From assembly GCF_014084025.1 (NCBI RefSeq), contig NZ_CP043682.1:124001-188000 (forward strand): a stretch of 64,000 nt of DNA. Direction: 5' to 3'. This stretch comes from Borrelia sp. A-FGy1 (GTDB lineage Bacteria; Spirochaetota; Spirochaetia; Borreliales; Borreliaceae). Position numbers and translations under genes: made by a program. A model generated the notes under the pieces. The model ran no database searches, was not told where the DNA came from, and saw only the letters and a program-made list of their open reading frames with translations. Of this stretch, positions 1 through 8,483 are shown piece after piece (the stretch's first letter is position 1; every line of letters begins with the position of its first letter).

Positions 1-732
1 TAAAAGCTCTGCTTTTAATTTATCAATTTTAATTAAAGGAATAATTCTAATTTGACCCTCTCTTAAATCATTTAATTTAATATTTCCTATTCTAATTCTA
101 TGAATCTTTTTCAAAAAAATATTTCTACTTAAAAAAACTTTCCTAATTTCCCTATTCTTACCCTCATTTAAGACTAATTTAGCAGAATTCTCATTGAGCA
201 TTACATAAGATTTTAACCTAAAAGTTTCCCCACCTATTCTTATTCCCCGCTTAAAATTAATAAGTAAATCCTCATTAATATTCTTTTTTGACTCGATAAC
301 ATATTCCTTTTCTATTTCATTCCTTGGATGAACAATATTATTTGCAAATTGACCATCATTAGTAAAAATTAAAAGTCCAGAACTTTTAAAATCAAGTCTA
401 CCAATTGAAAATAGCCTCTCTTTAAATAAAGGTTGAACCAAAGATATTGCCAATCTTCTTCCACTTGGATCAAAATTAGAACACAAATAATTCTTAGGTT
501 TATGAAGCGATATATAAAGCTTACTATCAGTCTTAGACTTCTTAAAAACAAATATACGACCCTTACATTCTACTTTATCTCCTAAAATTACCTTATCTCC
601 TACCTTTGCAAGTCTGTCGTTTATTCTTACAAAATGGTTTCTAACAAGATTTTCGCAACTTCTTCTTGAATCCAAGCCTTTATTAGCCAAAAAAACATGA
701 ACTCTAAGCTCTTCAATTCCTGATATCAACAA
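1..732 (-). CDS. Ribosomal pseudouridine synthase, RsuA/RluB/RluF type (3' end off the window)
   Basis: Predicted to isomerise a uridine in rRNA to pseudouridine. About 244 codons are visible and the frame is still open at base 1. Residues 1-60 form an S4 RNA-binding domain. The catalytic block GRLDFKSSGLLIFTNDG begins near residue 111, with Asp114 as the expected nucleophile, and a REIRKVF motif lies further on, as in the RsuA family. Tandem TTG codons at 732 and 729 follow AGAGG by 5 and 8 bases, and no ATG fits. The family is usually 230-290 residues, so little is missing. The exact rRNA target cannot be read from sequence. Confidence 0.88.
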   Translation of the reverse strand, partial: MLISGIEELRVHVFLANKGLDSRRSCENLVRNHFVRINDRLAKVGDKVILGDKVECKGRIFVFKKSKTDSKLYISLHKPKNYLCSNFDPSGRRLAISLVQPLFKERLFSIGRLDFKSSGLLIFTNDGQFANNIVHPRNEIEKEYVIESKKNINEDLLINFKRGIRIGGETFRLKSYVMLNENSAKLVLNEGKNREIRKVFLSRNIFLKKIHRIRIGNIKLNDLREGQIRIIPLIKIDKLKAELL

Positions 733-825
733 TTTTTCCTCTCAGCCATATAAATAAGATATAAAAAAGATTACTTTAAGAGATATCAAAAATAAAATCC
801 CTAAAAGAAATCAACAGAAATTCAA

Positions 826-1932
826 CTAATTTTCTTTTGCTTGCTCAACTTTCAATTCTTCAACATCAAAAGAATCTTCAGTAAAATTTTCAAAAATTAT
901 CTTTCTAAGTCTACTCTCAAGTTCATTGGCAATCTCTTTCTCTTTAGTAAGATAATTAATAACACTCTCTCTCCCTTGCCCTAATTTATCATTTCTCATA
1001 GAATACCAAGAACCTGTTTTTTGTATCAAACCATATTTAACTGAAGCGTCTAATATACTAGCCTCACGAGAAATACCTTTACCAAAATAAATAACAAGCT
1101 CTACTTTACGGAAAGGAGGAGCTAATTTATTTTTGACAATTTTAACTCTTATTTTATTGCCAATAACATCATCAGAAGAATTCCCCGTAACTTGGTCAAT
1201 TTTCCTAACCTCAATGCGAAGTGAAGAATAAAATTTTAAAGCATTACCTCCTGTAGTAGTCTCTGGACTACCAAACATAACGCCTATTCTCATTCTTATT
1301 TGATTAATAAACATCATGCAAGAATTAGATTTAGATAATATTCCTGTAATCTTTCTTAAAGCTTTACTCATTAATCTTGCTTGAAGTCCAATATGAGCAT
1401 CTCCCATCTCTCCATCTATCTCCGCCTGCGGTGTTAAAGCAGCAACAGAATCGACAACAATTAAATCAACTCCTCCACTTCTAATTAGATATTCAGCAAT
1501 TTCAAGCGCCTGCTCTCCCGTATCGGGCTGACTCAGCCAAAGTTCATCAACATTTACACCTAAAGCTCTTGCATAAGCAGGATCAAGAGCATGTTCAGCA
1601 TCAATAAAAGCCGCTATACCACCCCCTCTTTGTACCTCAGCAATAGCTTGAAGAGTTAAAGTAGTTTTACCAGAAGATTCAGGCCCGAATATCTCCACTA
1701 CCCTTCCCTTAGGATATCCTCCAACACCTATGGCCTCATCAAGCAAAATAGAGCCACTAGATATACTTTCAATACCCCTACCTACAGGAGATTCTCCCAT
1801 CTTAATAAGACTTCCCTTTCCAAAATCTTTTTCTATTTGAATCCTAGCAAGCTCAATGGCTTTTTCTTTATTCAACTTATCACTCATATTATTTTCACTA
1901 GTAGTTTCTCTTTGATTTTTTAACTTTGACAT
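826..1932 (-). CDS. recA: Recombinase RecA
   Basis: Forms the ATP-dependent nucleoprotein filament for homologous recombination. It is 368 residues long, with Walker A GPESSGKT at residues 83-90, Walker B near [10 protein letters not shown], and the loop 2 region [20 protein letters not shown]. The start is an ATG preceded by AGAAGAGAGAA. An internal Met (MSDKL) is a weaker alternative, but the MSKLK opening is what I recall of Borrelia RecA. It is the last gene of a TPR-greA-recA operon, 9 bases after greA. No LexA-type box is evident upstream, in keeping with the known absence of LexA from Borrelia. Confidence 0.98.
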   Translation of the reverse strand: MSKLKNQRETTSENNMSDKLNKEKAIELARIQIEKDFGKGSLIKMGESPVGRGIESISSGSILLDEAIGVGGYPKGRVVEIFGPESSGKTTLTLQAIAEVQRGGGIAAFIDAEHALDPAYARALGVNVDELWLSQPDTGEQALEIAEYLIRSGGVDLIVVDSVAALTPQAEIDGEMGDAHIGLQARLMSKALRKITGILSKSNSCMMFINQIRMRIGVMFGSPETTTGGNALKFYSSLRIEVRKIDQVTGNSSDDVIGNKIRVKIVKNKLAPPFRKVELVIYFGKGISREASILDASVKYGLIQKTGSWYSMRNDKLGQGRESVINYLTKEKEIANELESRLRKIIFENFTEDSFDVEELKVEQAKEN

Positions 1933-1941
1933 TTCTCTCTT

Positions 1942-4644
1942 CTAATTTATTCTAGCAGCCTCTATTTTTTTTACACAATACCTAAAATGAGTTTCATTTA
2001 TTACAAAATCAAGATGATCGCCTTCCTTAGCATCTAATAAATTTTCTCCAAAAGGAGATTTATAAGAAATAATACCCTCATCTGGATTTGACTCCCAAGG
2101 TCCAAATATTAAATAAGATTCTTCTTTCTCTGTATCCTTATTAAAAATAATGACTTTTGTTCCAAATCCAACAACAGAGCTTTGAAGTTCTTTAGTGTCG
2201 ATAACCTTAGCCATATCTATTTCTAACATAAGAGAATTCATTTTCTTTGTTAAAAATTGTTGTCTTTCCTTTGCAGAGTGATACTCCGCATTTTCTTTCA
2301 AATCACCAAGTTCACGTGCCTTTCCAATTTCTTTAGAATTTTCAGGTATCTCCACATCCTTTAAATATTGCAACTCCTTTTGTTTTCTATTTAAAGAACT
2401 CAAAATAGTCAAAAACCCTACTTCAGCCTTATCTCCTGACATTTGAATTTTCTCATCTTCAAATTCAATATTATCAAACACAGTTCTTATTGAAGTCTTA
2501 ATGGCTAATAGATCCTTTGGTGGAAAATCTTTTATATAAAAACAAGTCATATATAATCTTTTAGCAAGCTCTTCATTCATAATTTCACTTAAAGATGTAC
2601 TAAGATATTTATCCTTAATCAAAAGATTAATTACCATCTTATAAATTCTCTTATTAGAAACAGAATTATTTTTATTATTAATCTTAATAATGCTATCGGC
2701 TAAAATTTTAACTAAATTTATTAACAGCTCTGAATCGGTATATGCTAAATTAAGAGAATAAGAATTATGATGCTTTAAAAGCCAAATATATGCGTCTTTG
2801 TATATTTTATAATTTTTTATAATATAATTAAAAAGTTGTTCTGTTTCTCCTATATCTTCCTTATAAAGAGCATCAATTAACTTTTTGTTAACAGAATAAG
2901 GGAAAAGTCTTTTATAATAAAAAACCCAATTAGCTAATTCTTCTTTAATCAAAGATACCAATTCTTTCTTAATTTCTGAACTCAAAATTGAATCAAAAAG
3001 ATCCACTATATCCTTAGAATACTCCCTTAAAAGAACCTCTAAATTAATATCCTTTTCAATATTAATCTTCAAAGCAAGTTCACTTTCAGAATTCTTTAAA
3101 GATTTAAGTATTACATAAGAACTTATAACATGATGATCAACTTTTGTAAAATTATTTACATAAATTAAAAAATAATTAAGCATTTCTTCTTCAACATGTA
3201 AATTTCTTTCAACGCCACTTACATTGCAATAATTAATAAAAATTTCATATCTCTTATAAAAATCTTTCTCTACTTTAAATTTATCGTAAACTTTTTCATT
3301 AAAATTAGAAGCTCTTTCGTTATATATATAGCAATCTATTCTGCCAGATGCCATTACAAAATGAGGATTATCTTTTAAAATTTGCTTAGCTTTAATACTC
3401 CAAGCATTCCATACATTTTGAGTCATCAAACTTGGAACAAGCTCTTTCTTTATTCCCTTAAGATCGATTGATTTATAGCTTTTAATAATAATCTTTAATG
3501 CCCATTCAACATCTCTTTTAATATTTTCTATAAGTTCTTCTTTTGGTTTAATAGCCTTTAAAACTCGTATATCTTCTTTTTCAAGGGGAGACAAAGCAGA
3601 TATGGCCATATCAAAACTAATAAAATGTCCTCGCTTTGATACAAAATCAACAACAATACCTTGATCATTTACATCTTTAACTATTCCAACAGACCAAGTT
3701 TGATGATATACAAAATTACCCTTAGCAAAAAATAAATACTTTTCAAAATCAGAATAAACATCAATAAAATTTTTATCTAAGCTTTCAATATCAGACTTTT
3801 CAAGATACTCTTCAATATTTTTAACATCCTTATACTTTTCTCTTAAAAAAAGAACCAAATTTTCTCTTGCTCTCTGATTTTTATTGTCTAGTTTTAAAAT
3901 TCCCTTTAAAATTTCTATTGTCTCATCTACATTTCCACTTGCAGAATAATGCTCATATAAATCTTCATAAAGAACTACAACTTTCTTAAAACCAAGTTCT
4001 TTTTCTACCTTTGCCAATATAAGAAGAAAAGAGTCAAAATCATCAGAAACATATCGAGTTAATTTATTCCATACTTCACGAATGCCTGACATCTGTTTTT
4101 TTTCAATAAAACGATAAATAGCCTTTCTAAAAAAATATATAGATTTTTGTATATCAATATTTTCATAATAAGTGGCAAGCTGTCTTACAAAGGTAGTATC
4201 GTCTACATCAGCCTCAACAATACGAACCCACACATCTGGCAGCTTATCATTCTCATTATTCTGAGCATATATCTTTGCAAGAGTATAAAGCGCATGTTTA
4301 TTTTCAGAAATCAAAAGCATTTTATTACATATGTGTTCAACAAGAGACCACTTCAGATTCTGAGAAAATAAATCTAAAACCGTAAGCAAACTCATATCAT
4401 TAAGGGGTCTCCTACTATATATAAGCATACCCGAAACATAAAGACCAGCAATACTTTTTTTAACATCTTTTAAATGCTTGCCGCAAATATCTAAAGCTTC
4501 TTCTGTTAAATTTTTACAAATGATATCTTCTACTAACCCATCTAATTCCTTTATCTTAGTAAGAGAATAATTGTTAACAACTATCCTTGTCCACTTATCT
4601 TCTTGCAAAATATTATCTAATTTTTCTATAGTAATATTAGACAT
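1942..4644 (-). CDS. greA: GreA transcript-cleavage factor with a very long N-terminal helical region
   Basis: The last ~160 residues are a GreA/GreB factor, which rescues backtracked RNA polymerase. They include the coiled-coil-tip signature EIGKARELGDLKENAEYHSA and a C-terminal FKBP-like domain ending in IEAARIN. The preceding ~740 residues are helical, TPR-like and rich in Lys, Glu and Leu, with no family I can name. A normal GreA has about 158 residues, so this is a fusion; a 900-residue GreA is also known in B. burgdorferi. The start ATG follows AGGAGAG by 4 bases. It sits between a TPR gene and recA on one strand. Confidence 0.95.
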   Translation of the reverse strand: MSNITIEKLDNILQEDKWTRIVVNNYSLTKIKELDGLVEDIICKNLTEEALDICGKHLKDVKKSIAGLYVSGMLIYSRRPLNDMSLLTVLDLFSQNLKWSLVEHICNKMLLISENKHALYTLAKIYAQNNENDKLPDVWVRIVEADVDDTTFVRQLATYYENIDIQKSIYFFRKAIYRFIEKKQMSGIREVWNKLTRYVSDDFDSFLLILAKVEKELGFKKVVVLYEDLYEHYSASGNVDETIEILKGILKLDNKNQRARENLVLFLREKYKDVKNIEEYLEKSDIESLDKNFIDVYSDFEKYLFFAKGNFVYHQTWSVGIVKDVNDQGIVVDFVSKRGHFISFDMAISALSPLEKEDIRVLKAIKPKEELIENIKRDVEWALKIIIKSYKSIDLKGIKKELVPSLMTQNVWNAWSIKAKQILKDNPHFVMASGRIDCYIYNERASNFNEKVYDKFKVEKDFYKRYEIFINYCNVSGVERNLHVEEEMLNYFLIYVNNFTKVDHHVISSYVILKSLKNSESELALKINIEKDINLEVLLREYSKDIVDLFDSILSSEIKKELVSLIKEELANWVFYYKRLFPYSVNKKLIDALYKEDIGETEQLFNYIIKNYKIYKDAYIWLLKHHNSYSLNLAYTDSELLINLVKILADSIIKINNKNNSVSNKRIYKMVINLLIKDKYLSTSLSEIMNEELAKRLYMTCFYIKDFPPKDLLAIKTSIRTVFDNIEFEDEKIQMSGDKAEVGFLTILSSLNRKQKELQYLKDVEIPENSKEIGKARELGDLKENAEYHSAKERQQFLTKKMNSLMLEIDMAKVIDTKELQSSVVGFGTKVIIFNKDTEKEESYLIFGPWESNPDEGIISYKSPFGENLLDAKEGDHLDFVINETHFRYCVKKIEAARIN

Positions 4645-4674
4645 TAAACTCTCCTAATATCAATTTTATTAAAC

Positions 4675-5619
4675 CTAATTTACATATTGCTGATATATTC
4701 CTATATCTATTTCTTTAATATAAGATAAAATTTCATCAATTCGAGCCCGATCTTCTTTTATCCTAACATAATGGTCAATAAGCCAAAAATACTTATTAAT
4801 AAGCCTTGGAAGCAATATGCTCTCATTTATTGATCTATATGATTTTGCTTTAAGCTCATTGCGTAAACTATATACAGATTGCTTTAAATGTCCAAGCTCA
4901 ATAGGTCTCAATTCTCTCTTTATATTAAAAACACCATTCAATGTCCCGTAAACAGGTATCCACTCCTTAATAAGAGTATCAGATACATTTCTCTCACCTT
5001 TAATGGCTTCTATCAATTTAAGTATCATTTCAGACTCAAGTGAATCTATATCTATCTTTTGAGGATTAATAAAAAAAGCTTCTCTAAATAATACTTTAGC
5101 TTCCTTAATTTCATCAATGAGAGCATAAGAATCAGCAAGCTCAGCTACTACATCTGGATTTTCTTTAGCATCTCCTAATATCTGTAAAAAAACGGCTATA
5201 GCTTTTTCATAATTGCCCATCCCTTTGTAAGATTTGGCAATCTTTATTAAAATATCTAAGTTTTCTGGTTGCAACTTATATGCATTACTATATATCTCTA
5301 AACACAAATGAAATACAAAATATTTAATTGAATTACGCCCTTGAACAAAATCAAAATTCATTTTTTTTAAATATCTTCTTGCAAAATTATTCCATTCCCT
5401 TATTAAAAATTCAGCTTTTTCATAATCTTTACCTATCCTATCAAGACTTTCAACTTGACCATTCCAATATACAGAGCTTTTTAAAGCTGTTAAAATTTCA
5501 ATATTATCAAAATCAAGAGAATGTGCTTCTTCCGATTTCATCAAAGCCACCTTAAAGTCACCTTTTCTGAAGTTTAAGTAAATATCCTTAATTAATTCCG
5601 TGATTTTTTCTGATGACAC
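4675..5619 (-). CDS. TPR-repeat protein, function unknown
   Basis: A 314-residue soluble protein with no signal peptide or membrane segment. Tetratricopeptide repeats are visible at about residues 120-200: LDILIKIAKSYKGMGNYEKAIAVF, then VVAELADSYALIDEIKEAKVLF and a following FFINPQ. TPRs mediate protein contacts. No catalytic motif is visible. Translation probably starts at the GTG within TAGGAATGTG. It is the first gene of the greA-recA operon and has a good sigma-70 promoter upstream (5668-5695). The greA product also has TPR-like helices, so the two may be related in role, but that is inference. Confidence 0.8.
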   Translation of the reverse strand: MSSEKITELIKDIYLNFRKGDFKVALMKSEEAHSLDFDNIEILTALKSSVYWNGQVESLDRIGKDYEKAEFLIREWNNFARRYLKKMNFDFVQGRNSIKYFVFHLCLEIYSNAYKLQPENLDILIKIAKSYKGMGNYEKAIAVFLQILGDAKENPDVVAELADSYALIDEIKEAKVLFREAFFINPQKIDIDSLESEMILKLIEAIKGERNVSDTLIKEWIPVYGTLNGVFNIKRELRPIELGHLKQSVYSLRNELKAKSYRSINESILLPRLINKYFWLIDHYVRIKEDRARIDEILSYIKEIDIGIYQQYVN

Positions 5620-5632
5620 ATTCCTACCACTT

Positions 5633-5673
5633 TATAATTTACATAAATCCCAAAAGAACTTATGTAAATTATA
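5633..5673. repeat. 14-bp perfect inverted repeat over the promoter of the TPR-greA-recA operon
   Basis: Arms TATAATTTACATAA (5633-5646) and TTATGTAAATTATA (5660-5673) match perfectly around a 13-base spacer. The right arm contains the minus-strand -10 box, and the left arm contains a plus-strand TATAAT. The expected minus-strand start point lies between the arms, so this acts as DNA (operator or paired -10 boxes) rather than as an RNA hairpin. Confidence 0.75.
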
Positions 5674-5695
5674 TCATTAATCAACCTTTAGTCAA
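5668..5695 (-). promoter_or_regulatory. Sigma-70 promoter for the TPR-greA-recA operon
   Basis: Read on the minus strand: -35 TTGACT (5695-5690), a 16-base spacer ending in TGA, and -10 TATAAT (5673-5668). This is the best consensus promoter in this part of the window. It would start RNA near 5661, about 40 bases before the GTG at 5619. Confidence 0.75.
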
Positions 5696-5780
5696 ATCTG
5701 CCTTTTTAAACAAAACGCAATATTTTATTTATTATTTTTTTAAGATAAAATCTATATATAATGATCTTCAAAATAAAATT

Positions 5781-5804
5781 ATGAGGGTAACTTCTGTTTT
5801 ATGA
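5781..5804 (+). other. Possible seven-codon leader ORF ahead of the TPR membrane gene
   Basis: ATG at 5781 opens a frame encoding MRVTSVL. Its TGA overlaps the ATG of the next gene (ATGA at 5801). The only Shine-Dalgarno-like bases (GAGGG) lie inside this mini-ORF, 13-14 bases before the next ATG. It may couple translation or be chance. Confidence 0.25.
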
Positions 5805-6931
5805 AACCTAATAAAATTATTAATAAATCTATTCACTATTATAACTCTCATAAATATTCAGAAGTAATCAAGCTTTTAGAAAAGGAAATTTTCTTATACA
5901 AAAATTACTATTTTTATCATTACATTTTAGGAATGTCTTACCTTAAAATGGGCAATTTAGCAAACGCTCAAGCATATCTAAAGAAGGCATATACATTAAA
6001 TCCAACAGAACCAGATATTAAACAATCAATTGCAATACTATTAGTAGCTCAAGGCAAAGAAGATAAGGCAATAAGGATATGGCTTAAAATGATAGAAGAA
6101 AATCAAGAGACAAAACGGTCAGAGCTCTCCTTAGAAACCATTAGAAAGAATCCAATCCAAGGTACATTATTTTTTAACAAAAAAAAAACATATGACAAAC
6201 TTTTTCCAGAAATAAAAATAAAAACAGGGAAAACCCTATTTAAATCAATAAAAATATTATTAACAGCAGGGAGCCTTATTTCTTTAATTTTAGCAATATT
6301 TTTATTTATAAATTTTAAAGAAGAAAGCATATTGCAATTTAGATCAAAATCAAAAAATAAAAAAACTATTAACAATATAACAGCATATATCGATGATATT
6401 AAAATAAATGATAAAGAAAAGATAGAAAACAACGAAGGACAATTTGTATTCATACTAACTGAAACTGAAATTAAAAATTCATTTCAAAAAATAAAAAATC
6501 ACCTAAAAGAAAATAAAGACAATTTTGCAAGAATTGAAATAAACAAAATACTAAACTCAAATGCATCAGAATCAATTAAACTAAAAGCCAAAAATCTTGC
6601 TAGCTTTATCTCAAGACCAGATTTTATTACTTTTGACGATTATTTGGATTTAAAAAAAATTAAAAAAACTCCGTTAATTTATTCAAATGCATATGTAAAA
6701 TGGGAAGGAATTGTAAACAATATTGAAAAAAAAGATAATATAATTTATTTTGACTTTTATGTAGGGTATAATAAAAATGCTCTTGAAGGTATTATTACAA
6801 CAAAAACAACTTTTGATATTGATATTGATTTTAAAGACTCAGTTGAAATTCTTGGACAGATAGACTATACCAAAAATGAGCTCACTTTAAATGCAATTAC
6901 TATTCGCACTATAGAGAAAGCAAAAAACTAG
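5801..6931 (+). CDS. TPR protein with one membrane segment, function unknown
   Basis: A 376-residue protein. TPR repeats occupy residues 1-110 (YHYILGMSYLKMGNLANAQAYLKKAYTLNP region). One transmembrane helix lies near residues 150-171 (KILLTAGSLISLILAIFLFI). A charged C-terminal domain of about 200 residues follows, with a beta-rich end. Topology is probably N-terminus inside and C-terminal domain in the periplasm, by inference. A run of ten A at 6179-6188 encodes three lysines. It is divergent from the TPR-greA-recA operon and convergent with hisS, with a 49-base gap. Confidence 0.8.
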   Translation: MKPNKIINKSIHYYNSHKYSEVIKLLEKEIFLYKNYYFYHYILGMSYLKMGNLANAQAYLKKAYTLNPTEPDIKQSIAILLVAQGKEDKAIRIWLKMIEENQETKRSELSLETIRKNPIQGTLFFNKKKTYDKLFPEIKIKTGKTLFKSIKILLTAGSLISLILAIFLFINFKEESILQFRSKSKNKKTINNITAYIDDIKINDKEKIENNEGQFVFILTETEIKNSFQKIKNHLKENKDNFARIEINKILNSNASESIKLKAKNLASFISRPDFITFDDYLDLKKIKKTPLIYSNAYVKWEGIVNNIEKKDNIIYFDFYVGYNKNALEGIITTKTTFDIDIDFKDSVEILGQIDYTKNELTLNAITIRTIEKAKN

Positions 6932-6980
6932 TTGTCTTTTTATAATCTTCTTTATTAAAACAGAGTTAAGTTCTTTTAAA

Positions 6981-8351
6981 TTAAAAAGGTGTGTATAAAA
7001 ATTTATCATTCCCCTTAATAATTTTTATAGCCTCACTGAAAGACAGCAATAACTCCTCTTTTTTAGTCAAATCTCTAATTCTCATCTTATCTTCTCTATA
7101 TTCTTCTTGGCCAATAAAAACTAAAAACCTTATATCCTTATTAAGAGCATATTCAATCTGCTCCTTAATATTTTTACCTTCTTTACTCTTTGGATATACC
7201 TCACAGGCAATATTATTTACCTTAGAATAATCATGCCTTCTAAATCTATCCGCTAGCTTATAATAATAATTCTCTAAACTACTCTCTATATTAACAATTA
7301 ATACTCTAGAGCTAGCTTTAGTAACAAATAATTTGATATAATTAAATCTCTCATTTTCAATTATATCTTTAATTCTGTCAATACCAAAAGAACCTCCAAC
7401 ACCCGACACCTTTTGTAAAGAACTAGAAAATGATGAAATTAAATTATCATATCTTCCACCACTACAAATACTTCCCATATTAATCCCCAGCATCTCAGCT
7501 TCAAATACAAGTCCAGTATAATAATCAAGTCCACGTACTATTTTGAGATTAAAATTAAAAGAATCTTGAATTCCTAACGAACTAAGATGTACAAAAATAT
7601 TCTCAATTCTTTTAATATCATCATTATATCCTAAAATACCTTTCAAAGCCTCTAATTTGTCCCAAAAGGTTCCTTTCAAATTTATAAATCCTAATATTAA
7701 ATTAACATGTTCTTCACTTAGCTCTGCAAGTAAATTTTTCTTAACGTTTTCTATTCCAATTTTATCCAATTTATCCACATTTCTTAAAATAAAGATACTT
7801 TTATCTCTTAATCCTAACTTATAAATATAAGAATTCAATATTCCAATATGAGAAAAATGTATAATAAACTTTCTATCAATACCTTCTATAAAATTTAAAA
7901 AAATCTCTTCCAGCCCACAATAAACAATAGATAAAATTTCAGAATCACTCTGAAAAGTATTCTCACCTACTATATCAAAATCAAATTGCATAAATTCCCT
8001 ATATCTGCCCTTCTGAGTATTTTCACCTCTAAATACTTTTCCTATCTGAAATCTTTTAAAAGGAAATTTAATCTTAGCCCTATTGGTAGTAATAAATCTT
8101 GCAAAAGGCACCGTTAAGTCAAAACGCATAGAAACATCTCTATCTCCATTATCTTTAAATCTATATGTCTGTTTTTCTACTTCATCTCCACCTTTTTTAA
8201 AAAGTAACTCAGAATATTCAAGAACAGGGGTGTCTATTAAATCAAAATTATATGACATAAGAACACTATATATTTGCTTTATTACATGAGTACGTATTAA
8301 AGCTTCCTTTGGCATATAATCCTTAAAACCTTTCAAAGTCCTAACATCCAC
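6981..8351 (-). CDS. hisS: Histidyl-tRNA synthetase
   Basis: Class II aminoacyl-tRNA synthetase that charges tRNA-His. It has 456 residues and shows motif 2 (FRGENTQKGRYREFMQFDFDIVG region), the histidine motifs RGLDYYTGLVFE and CSGGRYDNL, motif 3 GGSFGIDRI, and a C-terminal anticodon-binding domain from about residue 345. The start is GTG (GTG GAT GTT), ten bases after GAGG. It is transcribed divergently from the penicillin-binding protein gene. Confidence 0.97.
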   Translation of the reverse strand: MDVRTLKGFKDYMPKEALIRTHVIKQIYSVLMSYNFDLIDTPVLEYSELLFKKGGDEVEKQTYRFKDNGDRDVSMRFDLTVPFARFITTNRAKIKFPFKRFQIGKVFRGENTQKGRYREFMQFDFDIVGENTFQSDSEILSIVYCGLEEIFLNFIEGIDRKFIIHFSHIGILNSYIYKLGLRDKSIFILRNVDKLDKIGIENVKKNLLAELSEEHVNLILGFINLKGTFWDKLEALKGILGYNDDIKRIENIFVHLSSLGIQDSFNFNLKIVRGLDYYTGLVFEAEMLGINMGSICSGGRYDNLISSFSSSLQKVSGVGGSFGIDRIKDIIENERFNYIKLFVTKASSRVLIVNIESSLENYYYKLADRFRRHDYSKVNNIACEVYPKSKEGKNIKEQIEYALNKDIRFLVFIGQEEYREDKMRIRDLTKKEELLLSFSEAIKIIKGNDKFLYTPF

Positions 8352-8419
8352 TATATTTAAACCTCTATCAATTTCAAATTTAATCTTTTCATAATATAAT
8401 ATTATAAATACAAGAAAAA

Positions 8420-8431
8420 CTTAATATTAAG
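8420..8431. repeat. 12-bp palindrome between hisS and the PBP gene
   Basis: CTTAATATTAAG is a perfect palindrome in the divergent intergenic region, 53 bases ahead of the PBP ATG. It could be an operator, but such AT-only palindromes also arise by chance here. Confidence 0.35.
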
Positions 8432-8483
8432 TTCTTAACAATTTAAATGTTTGGTATATGCAAGGAGTTGCTCACAGTACTTA

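Noticed and set aside
369-551. 60-residue open frame inside the pseudouridine synthase region
   Set aside because: It is another frame of the same strand; the pseudouridine synthase frame carries the catalytic motifs.
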